The notes under the pieces are model-generated. The model made no database searches and had not been told where the DNA came from. It was given only the letters and a program-made list of their open reading frames with translations. A stretch of 64,000 nucleotides of DNA, taken from a virus. The stretch lies in the IMG/VR virus record IMGVR_UViG_3300020187_002434, positions 51,241-115,240 of that record. One strand, 5' to 3'. Each line of letters starts with the position of its first letter. Position 1 is the stretch's first letter. Positions 26,413 to 34,913 of this stretch are shown here, piece after piece. Both the position numbers and the translations under genes were made by a program.

Positions 26413-27000
26413 ATGAAAAAAATAACTTTATTATTTAACTTATTACTTTCATTTACCGCATTATGGTCTCAAAATGAAAAAAATATTGTTACGGATATTT
26501 TTATTGTAAAATATTCTGAAACTTTAGAGCAACCTACATTTATTTTTTATGAGGTAAAGTGCCCTAACGGTAATCAATCAAGAAGTGGTCTAAACTTTAA
26601 AAAATATGAAGGAGTACATACCTCGGATAATGACGATTACGTAGATAATATATGGGATAAAGGTCACTTAGCACCCGCAGCCGCATTTAACTGTGATTTA
26701 GAAACCTTAAAAAAAACATTTTCTTTTTTAAATTGTGCGTTACAGCATCAGTCGTTAAATAGGGGTCCTTGGAGAGAGTTAGAAGAGTTTGAGCGTAACT
26801 TATCTAAAATTTTCGATAAAGTTTTTGTTGAAATAACTTGTCATTTTAGTGAAAATTCGTTAGTATTACCAACTGGAGCAACAGTTCCTGACGGATTTAG
26901 TAAAAATATAACATTTAATAATACCATTGAATGTTTTTATTTTCCTAATTCAGATGTGTCAGGAATTGATTGGTCAGAATTTAGAATAACTAATAAATAA
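26413..27000 (+). CDS. Secreted DNA/RNA non-specific endonuclease
   Basis: The 195-aa product has a signal peptide ending TALWSQ. Its ββα-metal nuclease core has [11 protein letters not shown] (the DRGH motif with Lys in place of Arg; catalytic His near residue 84) and [18 protein letters not shown] with the metal-binding Asn. It should degrade DNA outside the cytoplasm, perhaps released host DNA or incoming phage DNA. Divergent from the amidase gene; dnaK follows 22 nt later. Confidence 0.88.
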   Translation: MKKITLLFNLLLSFTALWSQNEKNIVTDIFIVKYSETLEQPTFIFYEVKCPNGNQSRSGLNFKKYEGVHTSDNDDYVDNIWDKGHLAPAAAFNCDLETLKKTFSFLNCALQHQSLNRGPWRELEEFERNLSKIFDKVFVEITCHFSENSLVLPTGATVPDGFSKNITFNNTIECFYFPNSDVSGIDWSEFRITNK

Positions 27001-27022
27001 AATAATAAAAATTAAATTAAGT

Positions 27023-28903
27023 ATGGGAAAAGTTATTGGAATCGATTTGGGTACAACTAATTCATGTGTTTCTGTAGTTGAAGCGGGTACTCCTATCGTA
27101 ATAGTCAATTCTGAAGGTAGAAGAACAACACCTTCAATAGTTTCATTTAAAGATGGTGACCGCATTGTTGGAGATGCAGCAAAACGTCAATCTATTACAA
27201 ATCCAGAGAATACAATATACTCTGTTAAACGTTTTATCGGTAGTACCTATTCAGAGGTTTCGAAAGAAGTTAAAAAAATGCCATATAAAATATCTAAAGG
27301 TGACGGTGGAAAAGTCATAATAAATGTTAATGATAGAGATTATGTACCACAAGAAATTTCGGCAATTGTTTTACAAAATTTGAAAAAAACTGCTGAAGAT
27401 TATTTAGGAGAAAAAGTAACACAAGCCGTTATTACGGTACCTGCATATTTTAACGATTCACAAAGAAACGCAACAAAAGAAGCGGGTGAAATTGCTGGTC
27501 TTGAGGTACTTAGAATAATTAACGAACCTACTGCAGCTGCACTATCTTACGGTTTAGATAAAGAAGGAGATAAAAAAGTTGCAGTATATGACTTAGGTGG
27601 TGGTACTTTTGACATATCTATTTTAGATATGGGTGATGGGGTATTTGAAGTTTTATCCACTAACGGAGACACTCATTTAGGTGGAGATAACTTTGACGAG
27701 GTTTTAATTGATTGGATGATAAATAAATTTAAAGAGGAGTCGGGTATTGACGTATCTAAGGATTCTATGGCGATACAGAGACTTCGTGACGCATCTGAGA
27801 AATCTAAAATCGAATTATCATCGTCAAGTTCAACAGAGATTAATTTACCTTATCTCTCTGCAGGTTCAGAAGGTCCAAAACATTTTGTATGTAAATTAAC
27901 TAGGTCTGAATTTGAAAGGATGGTAGAGGATTTAGTAAAGAAGACCATTTCTCCTTGTCGTAAGGCGGTAAAATCGGCAAATCTAAAAGTAGATGATATT
28001 GATGAAGTAATTTTAGTAGGAGGTTCAACAAGAATGCCATGTATACAAAATGCCGTTGAAAAGTTCTTTAAGAAGACCCCATCTAAAGGAGTTAACCCTG
28101 ATGAGGTAGTCGCTATGGGTGCGTCTATACAGGGTGGGGTACTTGCTGGTGATGTTAATGACGTTCTTTTATTGGATGTAACTCCTTTATCTTTAGGTAT
28201 TGAAACAATGGGTGGTATTATGACAAGGTTAATCGAATCTAACACGACAATACCCACATCAAAATCTCAGGTATTTTCAACGGCGGTAGATAATCAACCC
28301 GCTGTTGATATTCATGTATTACAAGGTGAAAGACCTTTATCTTCAGACAATAGAACGTTAGGTAGATTCCAATTAACAGATTTACCCCCATCACCAAGAG
28401 GGATACCTCAAATAGAAGTGACGTTTGATATTGACGCCAACGGTATTATAAATGTAAGTGCAAAAGACAAGGCTACTGATAAGGTGCAAAATATACGTAT
28501 AGAATCAGGAAATGGTTTGTCAGATGAAGAAATTGAAAGAATGAAGAAAGACTCTTTAAAGAATGAGGAGTCTGATAATAAAAAGAAATCTGAGATTGAA
28601 AAATTAAATGAGGTAGACTCTATGATTTTTCAAACCGAAAAACAGATAAAAGAATTCGGGGATAAATTAAGTGACACAGACAAAGACAATTTAAATAATA
28701 GTTTAAGTAAATTAAAATCCTCATATGAGGAAAAAGATTTTAATTCTATTGACGAGGATTTAAATTTGTTAAATGAAACATGGTCATCAATATCAACAAA
28801 ATTATACGAAAATAATCAAGAAGATGATTCTAATCAATCAGATTCTTTAGATGACGATATAGATGTAAATGATGTGGAATTTGAAGAAGTAAAAACACAT
28901 TAA
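27023..28903 (+). CDS. dnaK: Hsp70 chaperone DnaK, full length
   Basis: The 626-aa product begins [20 protein letters not shown], has all Hsp70 nucleotide-binding signatures ([23 protein letters not shown]), the linker [16 protein letters not shown], the substrate-binding β-domain, a helical lid, and an acidic tail ending V-E-F-E-E-V-K-T-H, as in bacterial DnaK. Length is normal. It is transcribed with a downstream FKBP gene 18 nt away. Phage DnaK is rare; virion protein folding or chaperone takeover is the likely role. The closest relatives are probably Bacteroidetes DnaK proteins. Confidence 0.97.
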   Translation: MGKVIGIDLGTTNSCVSVVEAGTPIVIVNSEGRRTTPSIVSFKDGDRIVGDAAKRQSITNPENTIYSVKRFIGSTYSEVSKEVKKMPYKISKGDGGKVIINVNDRDYVPQEISAIVLQNLKKTAEDYLGEKVTQAVITVPAYFNDSQRNATKEAGEIAGLEVLRIINEPTAAALSYGLDKEGDKKVAVYDLGGGTFDISILDMGDGVFEVLSTNGDTHLGGDNFDEVLIDWMINKFKEESGIDVSKDSMAIQRLRDASEKSKIELSSSSSTEINLPYLSAGSEGPKHFVCKLTRSEFERMVEDLVKKTISPCRKAVKSANLKVDDIDEVILVGGSTRMPCIQNAVEKFFKKTPSKGVNPDEVVAMGASIQGGVLAGDVNDVLLLDVTPLSLGIETMGGIMTRLIESNTTIPTSKSQVFSTAVDNQPAVDIHVLQGERPLSSDNRTLGRFQLTDLPPSPRGIPQIEVTFDIDANGIINVSAKDKATDKVQNIRIESGNGLSDEEIERMKKDSLKNEESDNKKKSEIEKLNEVDSMIFQTEKQIKEFGDKLSDTDKDNLNNSLSKLKSSYEEKDFNSIDEDLNLLNETWSSISTKLYENNQEDDSNQSDSLDDDIDVNDVEFEEVKTH

Positions 28904-28921
28904 AATTAAATAAATAAAATT

Positions 28922-29350
28922 ATGAAAGTTAAAAACGGAGACAGTGTCAAGGTCCATTATATCGGCACTTTAAATGATGGAAATGAGTTTGATAATTCAT
29001 ATAAAAGAGGTTCTACACTTGATTTCAAAGTAGGTGGAGGGCAAATGATTAAAGGATTTGATGACGCCATGGTTGAGATGGAAGTAGGTGATAAAAAAAG
29101 TATTAACATTAATCCTGAAGAGGCGTATGGTCCTCGTAGAGAGGAGGCGATAACTTCAGTCTCTAAAGATAATTTTCCACCTGATTTTGTAGCTAAAGAA
29201 GGTGAGATGGTACAGGGAAGTACAGAGAGCGGACAACCAATCACAGCGTTAATTTTAGAGATAAAAGATGATGAAATTATCTTAGATATGAATCATCCTT
29301 TAGCGGGAGAAGAGTTAAATTTTCAAATCGAACTTTTAGAAATAGTATAA
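28922..29350 (+). CDS. FKBP-type peptidyl-prolyl isomerase (SlyD-like)
   Basis: The 142-aa product has the FKBP core V-K-V-H-Y-I-G-T-L, G-N-E-F-D-N-S, GGGQMIKGFDDAMVEMEVGD, and a SlyD-type IF insertion (PEEAYGPRREEAITSVSKDNF) with the returning strand G-Q-P-I-T-A and the end N-H-P-L-A-G-E. It should speed prolyl isomerisation and may chaperone. It is the second gene after dnaK, suggesting a folding operon. No metal-binding His-rich tail. Confidence 0.92.
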   Translation: MKVKNGDSVKVHYIGTLNDGNEFDNSYKRGSTLDFKVGGGQMIKGFDDAMVEMEVGDKKSININPEEAYGPRREEAITSVSKDNFPPDFVAKEGEMVQGSTESGQPITALILEIKDDEIILDMNHPLAGEELNFQIELLEIV

Positions 29351-29413
29351 TTAATTTGTTTTTATTAATTATCATCTCTATATTTATCATGAAGATTTTA
29401 ATTTAAATTTAAA

Positions 29414-29623
29414 ATGAGTAAAATTTCTTATGATGACTATTTGGGTCATGACCCATTTTTTTCACCTTGTATACATTGTGGATGTTCTGAGTTTCATATG
29501 GATTGGGATGAAATGATTTACAAATGTTCCGATTGTCAGAAACCCATAGAATCAGAAAATAACAATTATGGAAAAGAAAAAAGACCCAAAGAAGGAGTTA
29601 AAAAATTTAAAGGAGAAGACTAG
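29414..29623 (+). CDS. Small zinc-ribbon protein
   Basis: A 69-aa product with C-I-H-C-G-C then Y-K-C-S-D-C-Q, a zinc ribbon of the Cx2C...Cx2C type, followed by a basic tail. It may bind nucleic acid or protein. Its 3' end overlaps the next small gene in another frame. Confidence 0.65.
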   Translation: MSKISYDDYLGHDPFFSPCIHCGCSEFHMDWDEMIYKCSDCQKPIESENNNYGKEKRPKEGVKKFKGED

Positions 29624-29705
29624 TCTTTTATACTGGAAAGTTGATTATTACAATACATCAGATATTGGATATCCAGATGAAGAAACCTATTTATCTAAAA
29701 AATAG
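29568..29705 (+). CDS. Small protein, overlapping the zinc-ribbon gene
   Basis: A 45-aa frame with a Lys-rich start and an aromatic, acidic end (LLYWKVDYYNTSDIGYPDEE). It overlaps the previous gene by 56 bp in a different frame and ends 4 nt before the next ATG, a packing typical of this phage. Composition is protein-like; expression is unproven. Confidence 0.5.
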   Translation: MEKKKDPKKELKNLKEKTSLLYWKVDYYNTSDIGYPDEETYLSKK

Positions 29706-29709
29706 GTAT

Positions 29710-29853
29710 ATGAAATTTGATACATCATTAAGAAAGAAAATAATATTTTTTATTTTCTTTCTTATGCCAGGAGGATTTATTCTATTGTCTATTATGCTTT
29801 TTTTTGATGAATTTATTTTAAACAGAAACCATGAAGAAATTAACCCTAAGTAA
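29710..29853 (+). CDS. Small single-pass membrane protein
   Basis: A 47-aa product (MKFDTSLRKK, then about 20 hydrophobic residues, then charged). Its 3' end overlaps the transglycosylase start. A role with the lytic transglycosylase or holin-like activity is possible. A longer in-frame start further upstream would overlap the previous small gene. Confidence 0.5.
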   Translation: MKFDTSLRKKIIFFIFFLMPGGFILLSIMLFFDEFILNRNHEEINPK

Positions 29854-30319
29854 AATATTCTTTTTTTTAATTTTTATTTTCTCATTCCCTATGATTTCAT
29901 ATGAGAGAGCGAATAATATAGGGTTCAGAAACTTACGTATCAAACCTATTGAAACTAAAAGGGTTGTTCGAGTACCACAAAAAGTTGTTATCGGGATGAT
30001 TCAAGTGGAAAGTAATGGTAACGATAGTGCTTACAATAAATCTGAAGAGGCTGTTGGTTGTTTACAGATAAGACCTATTATGGTAAGAGAAGTAAATCGT
30101 ATTTTAAAAAAACAAGGAAAAGAACATAGGTTTAAAATGAAGGACAGGTGGGATAGAAATAAATCTTTAGATATGTTTTGGGTTTGGAAGGACTACCATC
30201 ATCCAAACAGTGAAGATGAGGTAATTGCGAGAAATTGGAATGGAGGTCCCAACGGGTACATTAAAAAGTCAACGGAAAAGTATTGGGAAAAGGTTAGTAG
30301 TTGTTTGGAATATAAGTAA
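29831..30319 (+). CDS. Lytic transglycosylase-like protein
   Basis: The 162-aa product has a signal anchor (residues 8-24), then V-I-G-M-I-Q-V-E-S-N-G-N-D with the likely catalytic Glu near residue 62, VGCLQIRPIM, and A-R-N-W-N-G-G-P-N-G-Y. These are the elements of SLT-type transglycosylases in short form. It would cleave glycan strands of peptidoglycan. It may be a lysis or envelope-remodelling enzyme. Confidence 0.8.
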   Translation: MKKLTLSKIFFFLIFIFSFPMISYERANNIGFRNLRIKPIETKRVVRVPQKVVIGMIQVESNGNDSAYNKSEEAVGCLQIRPIMVREVNRILKKQGKEHRFKMKDRWDRNKSLDMFWVWKDYHHPNSEDEVIARNWNGGPNGYIKKSTEKYWEKVSSCLEYK

Positions 30320-30335
30320 TTGTTTTGTATATTTG
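30304..30335 (+). promoter_or_regulatory. Host-type promoter
   Basis: TTTG at 30304-30307, a 20-nt spacer and TATATTTG at 30328-30335, followed by a leader rich in GAACA. Confidence 0.65.
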
Positions 30336-30353
30336 TAAAACAGAACAGAACAA

Positions 30354-30689
30354 ATGATTGTAGAAAAACTCACAACACGTCAGTACGGTAAACTTTTCAA
30401 ACAACTTGTTGGTACTATTAAATCTAATAATAGTAACTTTGACGGTACTATTGAAGTTACTCGTCTTCGTAAATATGATGATGTTAATCCTCAATATCAC
30501 GGTGGTGAAGTAGATATTATTTACCGTGGAACTATATTGGCGGCGAATGGTAGAAATTATAATGGAAATCAGTTTGGTGGTGGAAGAATTCGTAGATATT
30601 TTCGCGCCCAATTTGGTAACCATCTTGATATGTACACTCGCCCTTTTGGTATTGATAAAGTAAAAATTTGTAAAATAACATTTGAATAA
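30354..30689 (+). CDS. Small basic protein of unknown function
   Basis: A 111-aa product (MIVEKLTTRQYGKLFKQLVG) with a β-rich middle and basic end (GGGRIRRYFRAQFG). Host-type promoter and leader like those of the genes at 19807 and 31627. It overlaps the next gene by one base (TAATG). Possible distant paralogue of the 136-aa protein at 19807. Confidence 0.75.
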   Translation: MIVEKLTTRQYGKLFKQLVGTIKSNNSNFDGTIEVTRLRKYDDVNPQYHGGEVDIIYRGTILAANGRNYNGNQFGGGRIRRYFRAQFGNHLDMYTRPFGIDKVKICKITFE

Positions 30690-31336
30690 TGAAAAAGTAT
30701 ATTGTTCGTTTTTATGGGTGGGAGGAAGAGATGAATGGATTTAATCTTTCTCAAGAGCAAGCGGATAAGCTTGATGAAGCACTTGAAAGTGGTGAATATG
30801 AATCACTTGATAGTATCGGTATGGATATTGAAGAAATTCTTGGTGTTGAATTCTTTGAAGGTGACGCATTTTCTACGACTAAGGCAAATTACTTAACTGA
30901 AAATACATACGTTTATGTTTATGATGAAAATGAGAATGAACTATTCTCCTTTGGTTTGGATGAAATGGGTGATATTGAAGACCATAACGAAGAATACGAT
31001 TATGAAGATGTAACCCAAATTGAGTTCGTTCCTGAAAAAGGTGGTGTTGAAAATACTCTTTTTGTTTCATCATCAAGTAAAGGAGGTCTTTATGAGTTTC
31101 ATATTGAAAGTGACGAAGTACCAAAACCTGAAGATTTTTCTATTGTGACGGGCATGATTGAGATAATAGACTTATATTACGAGTTTATTGATAACGTTTA
31201 CTTTAAGGGTGAAAAACTTGAAATTGAGGAATGGTTGGATAATCGTGGCAAAGGAATTTATCTACATTACACCAAACTTCAAGACCTTTATGATTTTTGG
31301 GAAAAAAATGGTATTAAAAATCCATACGTGGATTGA
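30689..31336 (+). CDS. Acidic protein of unknown function
   Basis: A 215-aa acidic product (MKKYIVRFYGWEEEMNGF) with two apparent α/β lobes; the second ends LDNRGKGIYLHYTKLQDL. Translationally coupled to the previous gene through TAATG. No family recognised. Confidence 0.75.
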   Translation: MKKYIVRFYGWEEEMNGFNLSQEQADKLDEALESGEYESLDSIGMDIEEILGVEFFEGDAFSTTKANYLTENTYVYVYDENENELFSFGLDEMGDIEDHNEEYDYEDVTQIEFVPEKGGVENTLFVSSSSKGGLYEFHIESDEVPKPEDFSIVTGMIEIIDLYYEFIDNVYFKGEKLEIEEWLDNRGKGIYLHYTKLQDLYDFWEKNGIKNPYVD

Positions 31337-31370
31337 CAATATTATTTTAATGTTGTATCGTAATACAACA

Positions 31371-31453
31371 GGAGGGATGCCAGAGTGGTTAATGGAGCAG
31401 TTTGCTAAACTGTCGTCGGTAACGACGCGTGGGTTCGAATCCCACTCCCTCCG
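31371..31453 (+). tRNA. tRNA-Ser (GCT)
   Basis: Acceptor GGAGGGA/TCCCTCC, anticodon loop TTGCTAA, a long variable arm, and T-loop TTCGAAT. The 3' CCA is not fully encoded. First tRNA of the cluster. Confidence 0.93.
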
Positions 31454-31466
31454 CAAAAATTAAAAA

Positions 31467-31583
31467 ATGAACTTTAAATATAACATATCAAACAATACAG
31501 AACATTTTGAATACACGGTGTATTTGACTGAAGAAGAATTCAAATCAATTAATTTCGAAAATTACTCAACTACATTTGGTTAA
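31467..31583 (+). CDS. Very small protein
   Basis: A 38-aa frame (MNFKYNISNNTEHFEYTVYL) between two tRNAs and a promoter, preceded by an A-rich leader (AAAATTAAAAA). Protein-like composition; unproven. Confidence 0.45.
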   Translation: MNFKYNISNNTEHFEYTVYLTEEEFKSINFENYSTTFG

Positions 31584-31606
31584 ATGAATAATAAGTCATA
31601 TATTTG
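31575..31606 (+). promoter_or_regulatory. Host-type promoter
   Basis: TTTG at 31575-31578, a 20-nt spacer and TATATTTG at 31599-31606, then the GTAGAACAAAA leader. Confidence 0.65.
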
Positions 31607-31626
31607 TAGAACAAAACAAATAAACA

Positions 31627-31881
31627 ATGTCAAAAGAAAAACTGTATCGTAGTTCAAATGGTGACTACCTTTACTTGTTCAACTGGAAATGTGGTGGGTT
31701 CAATGACGTGTGGGCACCCAATAAGCGTGAAGCTTATAAGCGTGTAATGAAGGAGCGTAAGGAGTCGGAGGAAAAATACCCTAATCATTCTAAACTTCGT
31801 CCTGACTATGATTCAATGCGTCGTTGCACTTATAGTGAATATCAGGAACAAAATAAAATGGGTTGGCTACTATCAATCTAA
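31627..31881 (+). CDS. Small basic protein of unknown function
   Basis: An 84-aa product (MSKEKLYRSSNGDYLYLFNW) rich in Lys, Arg, Tyr and Trp, with a host-type promoter. It lies within the tRNA cluster. Less AT-rich codons than the tagged genes. No family recognised. Confidence 0.7.
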   Translation: MSKEKLYRSSNGDYLYLFNWKCGGFNDVWAPNKREAYKRVMKERKESEEKYPNHSKLRPDYDSMRRCTYSEYQEQNKMGWLLSI

Positions 31882-31887
31882 TTATAT

Positions 31888-31961
31888 GACTTCGTAGCTC
31901 AGTTGGTTAGAGCATCTCACTTTTAATGAGAGGGTCCTGGGTTCGAGTCCCAGCGGGGTTA
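31888..31961 (+). tRNA. tRNA-Lys (TTT)
   Basis: Acceptor GACTTCG/CGGGGTT with G-U pairs, D-arm GCTC...GAGC, anticodon loop CTTTTAA, T-loop TTCGAGT. Confidence 0.9.
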
Positions 31962-32247
31962 CTTCATCTACCTAAAATTATATCAACATGAAATATTAGC
32001 AATAACAAACAAATCAGCTTAATTTAAAATTTATAACTAATGTAAACAAAGACATTCTCTGAGTAGGGTAAGAATAAAGGAGAGTGTTATAACAAAACTT
32101 CTTGCGTGAGTTGGTAAGGTAGCAGCGCAAGTCTTGTCAGACGCTTACCAAGTCATGGACGAGTGGTGTAAGAAGGTTCCGTTCAAGTTAATGAGAGCGG
32201 GTAGACCCAAACAATGGTGGAGTACCAATCAAAATCTCCACTGAAAT
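31962..32247 (+). other. Structured non-coding stretch in the tRNA cluster
   Basis: No convincing frame. GC content rises from 32041 on. CTTGCG at 32101 can pair with CGCAAG about 25 nt later; alternatively GGTAAG near 32113 pairs with CTTACC near 32145. Near the end TGGTGGAG and CTCCACT form a hairpin. A TTCAAGT near 32183 looks like a T-loop but has no matching stem. It may be a decayed tRNA or an unknown structured RNA. Confidence 0.45.
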
Positions 32248-32329
32248 ACCGATGTGGCGTAATTGGTAGCCGCGACAGTCTTAGGAACTGTTGTCGAAAG
32301 ACGTGTAGGTTCGAGTCCTATCATCGGTA
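32248..32329 (+). tRNA. tRNA-Leu (TAG)
   Basis: Acceptor ACCGATG/CATCGGT, anticodon loop CTTAGGA, variable arm TGTCGAAAGACG, T-loop TTCGAGT. Confidence 0.93.
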
Positions 32330-32336
32330 CTTATAT

Positions 32337-32411
32337 GGTGACTATAGTTCAGTTGGTTAGAACGTCTGATTGTGGTTCAGAAGGTCGTCGGTTCGACTCC
32401 GATTAGTCACC
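32337..32411 (+). tRNA. tRNA-His (GTG)
   Basis: Acceptor GTGACTA/TAGTCAC with an extra 5' G facing the discriminator C, as expected for tRNA-His. Anticodon loop TTGTGGT. Confidence 0.93.
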
Positions 32412-32419
32412 CATTATAA

Positions 32420-32489
32420 GGTCAGATGTCCGATTGGAAGGTGTAGGTACGCAATACCTATAACGGTGGTTCGAATCCATCTCTGACCT
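32420..32489 (+). tRNA. tRNA-Cys (GCA)
   Basis: Acceptor GGTCAGA/TCTGACC, anticodon stem TAGGT/ACCTA with loop ACGCAAT, T-loop TTCGAAT. The D-arm is short. Confidence 0.88.
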
Positions 32490-32513
32490 CAATTTGAATG
32501 AAAACTGTAAATT

Positions 32514-32792
32514 ATGTATGACCCAAAACAAGACCCTGCCTTTACAAATAACCCTTATCTAACAGATTATGAATTTAATTATGATTTAATGATGGACCCA
32601 TGTAGTAACCCAAATCCACCTTCATGGTGTGAAGACGGTACTGGAGGTCCTTGTAATAACCCTGACCACGGACCTTATTGTGATGGTGTTCACGCAGTAC
32701 CATGTGATGGTGGAATTATGATGTTATTTCTTTCTGCAATATTTGGGGTATCATTAATCAAAAAAAGATTTGTTTTATCGAGATATATGTAG
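32514..32792 (+). CDS. Small Cys/Pro-rich protein with a C-terminal membrane anchor
   Basis: The 92-aa product is rich in Cys, Pro, Asp and Asn (CSNPNPPSWCEDG) and ends V-P-C-D-G-G-I, a hydrophobic helix, then KKR. The P-x-D-G-G-I-x-x-L-L-x-x-G-x-x-x-G-x-K-K pattern is one I recognise from the C-termini of many Flavobacteria small membrane proteins. No N-terminal signal is seen. It lies between tRNAs; function unknown. Confidence 0.65.
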   Translation: MYDPKQDPAFTNNPYLTDYEFNYDLMMDPCSNPNPPSWCEDGTGGPCNNPDHGPYCDGVHAVPCDGGIMMLFLSAIFGVSLIKKRFVLSRYM

Positions 32793-32819
32793 TATATTTA
32801 TATTCGTTATTTAACATAT

Positions 32820-32893
32820 GCACCCCTAGCTCAGTTGGATAGAGCATCTGCCTTCTAAGCAGACGGTCACAGGTTCGAATCCTGTGGGGTGTA
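32820..32893 (+). tRNA. tRNA-Arg (TCT)
   Basis: Acceptor GCACCCC/GGGGTGT, anticodon loop CTTCTAA, T-loop TTCGAAT. Confidence 0.94.
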
Positions 32894-32911
32894 CAAAAAA
32901 TCTACAATAGA

Positions 32912-32942
32912 TTTGGTAGTTCAAAAAAGTTACTTATCTTTG
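32912..32942 (+). promoter_or_regulatory. Host-type promoter inside the tRNA cluster
   Basis: TTTG at 32912-32915, a 19-nt spacer and TATCTTTG at 32935-32942, upstream of tRNA-Leu (TAA). The downstream TAGTGTTCTTT matches the sequence after the tmRNA promoter. Confidence 0.6.
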
Positions 32943-32960
32943 TAGTGTTCTTTACAGAAT

Positions 32961-33046
32961 GCCCGGATGGTGGAAGTGGTAGACACGACAGACTTAAAAT
33001 CTGTTTCGCCGAACGGTGAGTGTGGGTTCGAGTCCCACTCCGGGTA
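32961..33046 (+). tRNA. tRNA-Leu (TAA)
   Basis: Acceptor GCCCGGA/TCCGGGT, anticodon loop CTTAAAA, variable arm with CGCCGAACGGTG, T-loop TTCGAGT. Confidence 0.93.
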
Positions 33047-33135
33047 CTAAGATAAAGTTCTTTGATATGATGGTATAGTAAATAAGTAAAACTTTCGCTG
33101 ATGACCCCTCTGCGACAAAAAAGGGGAACCAATAC

Positions 33136-33209
33136 GGGGACGTAGCTCAATTGGTTAGAGCATCAAGCTTATATCTTGAAGGTCGGAGGTTCGATTCCTC
33201 TCGTCCCTA
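33136..33209 (+). tRNA. tRNA-Ile (TAT)
   Basis: Acceptor GGGGACG/CGTCCCT with one G-U pair, anticodon loop CTTATAT, T-loop TTCGATT. It reads AUA codons, common in this AT-rich genome. Confidence 0.9.
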
Positions 33210-33654
33210 CTAAAACTATAATAAAATGGGGGGTCGTCTCTTCGTCCTGATGTGTGGCGACCTCCCGATATAACAAATCGCGTGTGAGGTGAATATGGGG
33301 CTTCGGCCCCTACCTCACACACAACAAGCCGTGTAGTCGTGAAAGGAGTGGTGACTGGAAGCGACCTGAGTACTAGAAAACTCAGACCTGTGTGAAAGCA
33401 ATCTGTGGGTTGGATGCGCCGACTAAGTAGTATCTTTTGATACCTTACCCTTATTCTAGTTTGGGTGTCGTTCGGAGAGTAGTGGGTTCGAATCCCATCA
33501 CATTGGCTAAATTTAAATCACTAAACCCTCCTACTGACAAGGAGGGGAGGTAAAGATGAACGGGGTATGTCAGAATCCTCAGTAATCGGTGTAACGGTTC
33601 GAATCCGTCAGGGGTATTGTCCTTGTAACTATCGGAGTATACACCACCTCAATT
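33210..33654 (+). ncRNA. Unidentified structured RNA region with orphan T-arms
   Basis: About 440 nt without a frame and visibly richer in GC than its surroundings. Seen: a hairpin GGGGGGTCG/CGACCTCCC (33228-33266); a long stem GTGTGAGGT/ACCTCACAC with an inner GGGGC-TTCG-GCCCC (33282-33320); CTGAGT/ACTCAG (near 33370); GTATC-TTTT-GATAC (near 33432). There are two tRNA-like T-arms (33482-33498 and near 33596-33607). The first is followed by CACATTG, which can pair with TGATGTG at 33248-33254, leaving about 260 nt between ends. It could be a tRNA with an intron, decayed tRNAs, or a new RNA. Confidence 0.5.
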
Positions 33655-33730
33655 GCCACTATAGCTTAGTTGGTAGAGCAGCTGATTTGTAATCAGCAGG
33701 TCGGCGGTTCGAGTCCGTCTAGTGGCTCCA
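33655..33730 (+). tRNA. tRNA-Thr (TGT), CCA encoded
   Basis: Acceptor GCCACTA/TAGTGGC, anticodon loop TTTGTAA, T-loop TTCGAGT, with TCCA at the 3' end. It is the only tRNA here with a complete encoded CCA. Confidence 0.94.
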
Positions 33731-33741
33731 TATAAAAAAGA

Positions 33742-33821
33742 GGGGGTATCGCATAGTGGCAATTGCGGCTGACTGTAAATCAGCTCCTTCGGGTTCGGAG
33801 GTTCGAGTCCTTCTACCCCCA
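33742..33821 (+). tRNA. tRNA-Tyr (GTA)
   Basis: Acceptor GGGGGTA/TACCCCC, anticodon loop CTGTAAA, a variable arm CTCCTTCGGGTTCGGAG and T-loop TTCGAGT. Confidence 0.92.
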
Positions 33822-33824
33822 CAT

Positions 33825-33898
33825 TCTCCCTTAGCTCAGTTGGTTAGAGCATCTGACTGTTAATCAGAGGGTCCTTGGTTCGAGCCCAAGAGGGAGAG
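33825..33898 (+). tRNA. tRNA-Asn (GTT)
   Basis: Acceptor TCTCCCT/AGGGAGA, anticodon loop CTGTTAA, T-loop TTCGAGC. Last tRNA before the cluster terminator. Confidence 0.93.
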
Positions 33899-33919
33899 CG
33901 GCGCCTGAAGACTGAGAGA

Positions 33920-33954
33920 AGGGGAGTGACTATTAATTTAGTCCTCCTCTTTTT
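33920..33954 (+). terminator. Terminator of the tRNA cluster
   Basis: AGGGGAG plus TGACTA pairs with TAGTC plus CTCCTCT around TTAATT, followed by a T run. Confidence 0.8.
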
Positions 33955-33955
33955 G

Positions 33956-33963
33956 TATTTATA
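33956..33963 (+). promoter_or_regulatory. Late-type TATTTATA box
   Basis: Box 14 nt upstream of the 311-aa gene, directly after the tRNA terminator. Confidence 0.5.
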
Positions 33964-33977
33964 AATAAAATAATAAA

Positions 33978-34913
33978 ATGAAAATAGGATTATGGCACGA
34001 AGGACTTGTAGGGGACGACCTACAAACCAATGAATCAAGTTTTAGTACATATGCAAGTGAGTATGTTAAATTTGTTACTGACAATAATATAGACAGGGCA
34101 TTTTTTATATTACATGACCCCAATAGTAAAGACGGTAGATACCTTAAAAACGGATGGTTTGAAAAATATTGGTTAAATAAACTACCTAAAAATTGTGAGG
34201 TAGGACTTTTAATTGATACCGAACCTGGTTCTTCATGGGTAAACTCCAACCCTATATTAACTTCAGGTGATAGTATGGAAATTGCATTTCAATATATATC
34301 AACATTAAATAACACTTCGGGTAATAAACAAATAACGTGCGTGTCTTTTGATTCTGAGGATGTATCGGGTTCAGGTAAGTGGGGAGATGGATATTATAGT
34401 GTGGACGGAATTAAATGGATTAACAATATGGTGGGTAAGTATATTACTAACCCAAACTTTGATTGGGGGTTTGCTGGTCAATCTAACGACCCTAACAAAC
34501 TTAACAACTACAGGGAAGTATATTGGGTTGGTGAGTTACTAAATTGTGGTTGTACTGGAATTTTAGCTAAAAACGATAGTCTTAAATGTCAGTGTCCGAA
34601 TACGCCTTACTGTAAAAATAAAAACGATATAAACGGAATTTTAAATACTCCGATAGGTGATTACCTAAAAAAACCTGAATTAACTGGTTCTACAATATGG
34701 ACTATGTTTTCAGTAGAAAGTACATCTAAAACTGATTGTGTATCATTACCTTACGCTAGTAACTCTAAACACCCGTGTGGTATTATGGACGCTTTTGGTG
34801 TGTGGGATAAATCGGACTTTATGTCTTTTTTAAATGAGGTTGAGTTAAAATATGGAATTAAACAAGTTATGATTTATGAGTGGCAATTCATTCCGAAAAA
34901 GTGGTTAATATAA
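33978..34913 (+). CDS. Possible TIM-barrel enzyme of unknown activity
   Basis: A 311-aa product (MKIGLWHEGLVGDD) with alternating short β and α segments (DRAFFILHDPN, CEVGLLIDTEPGSSW, ITCVSFDSEDVSG, DWGFAGQSNDPN, QVMIYEWQFIP), suggesting a glycoside-hydrolase-like barrel. The acidic residues at strand ends (LIDTEPG, SFDSEDV) could be catalytic. A Cys cluster near residue 190-215 is unusual. No signal peptide. The late-type box suggests a virion or late protein. Confidence 0.65.
   Translation: MKIGLWHEGLVGDDLQTNESSFSTYASEYVKFVTDNNIDRAFFILHDPNSKDGRYLKNGWFEKYWLNKLPKNCEVGLLIDTEPGSSWVNSNPILTSGDSMEIAFQYISTLNNTSGNKQITCVSFDSEDVSGSGKWGDGYYSVDGIKWINNMVGKYITNPNFDWGFAGQSNDPNKLNNYREVYWVGELLNCGCTGILAKNDSLKCQCPNTPYCKNKNDINGILNTPIGDYLKKPELTGSTIWTMFSVESTSKTDCVSLPYASNSKHPCGIMDAFGVWDKSDFMSFLNEVELKYGIKQVMIYEWQFIPKKWLI

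Noticed and set aside
33248-33506. A confident call of a tRNA with a group I intron
   Set aside because: Only the T-arm and a 7-bp acceptor-like helix fit; the D-arm and anticodon arm do not form a normal cloverleaf and intron core elements are not clear.
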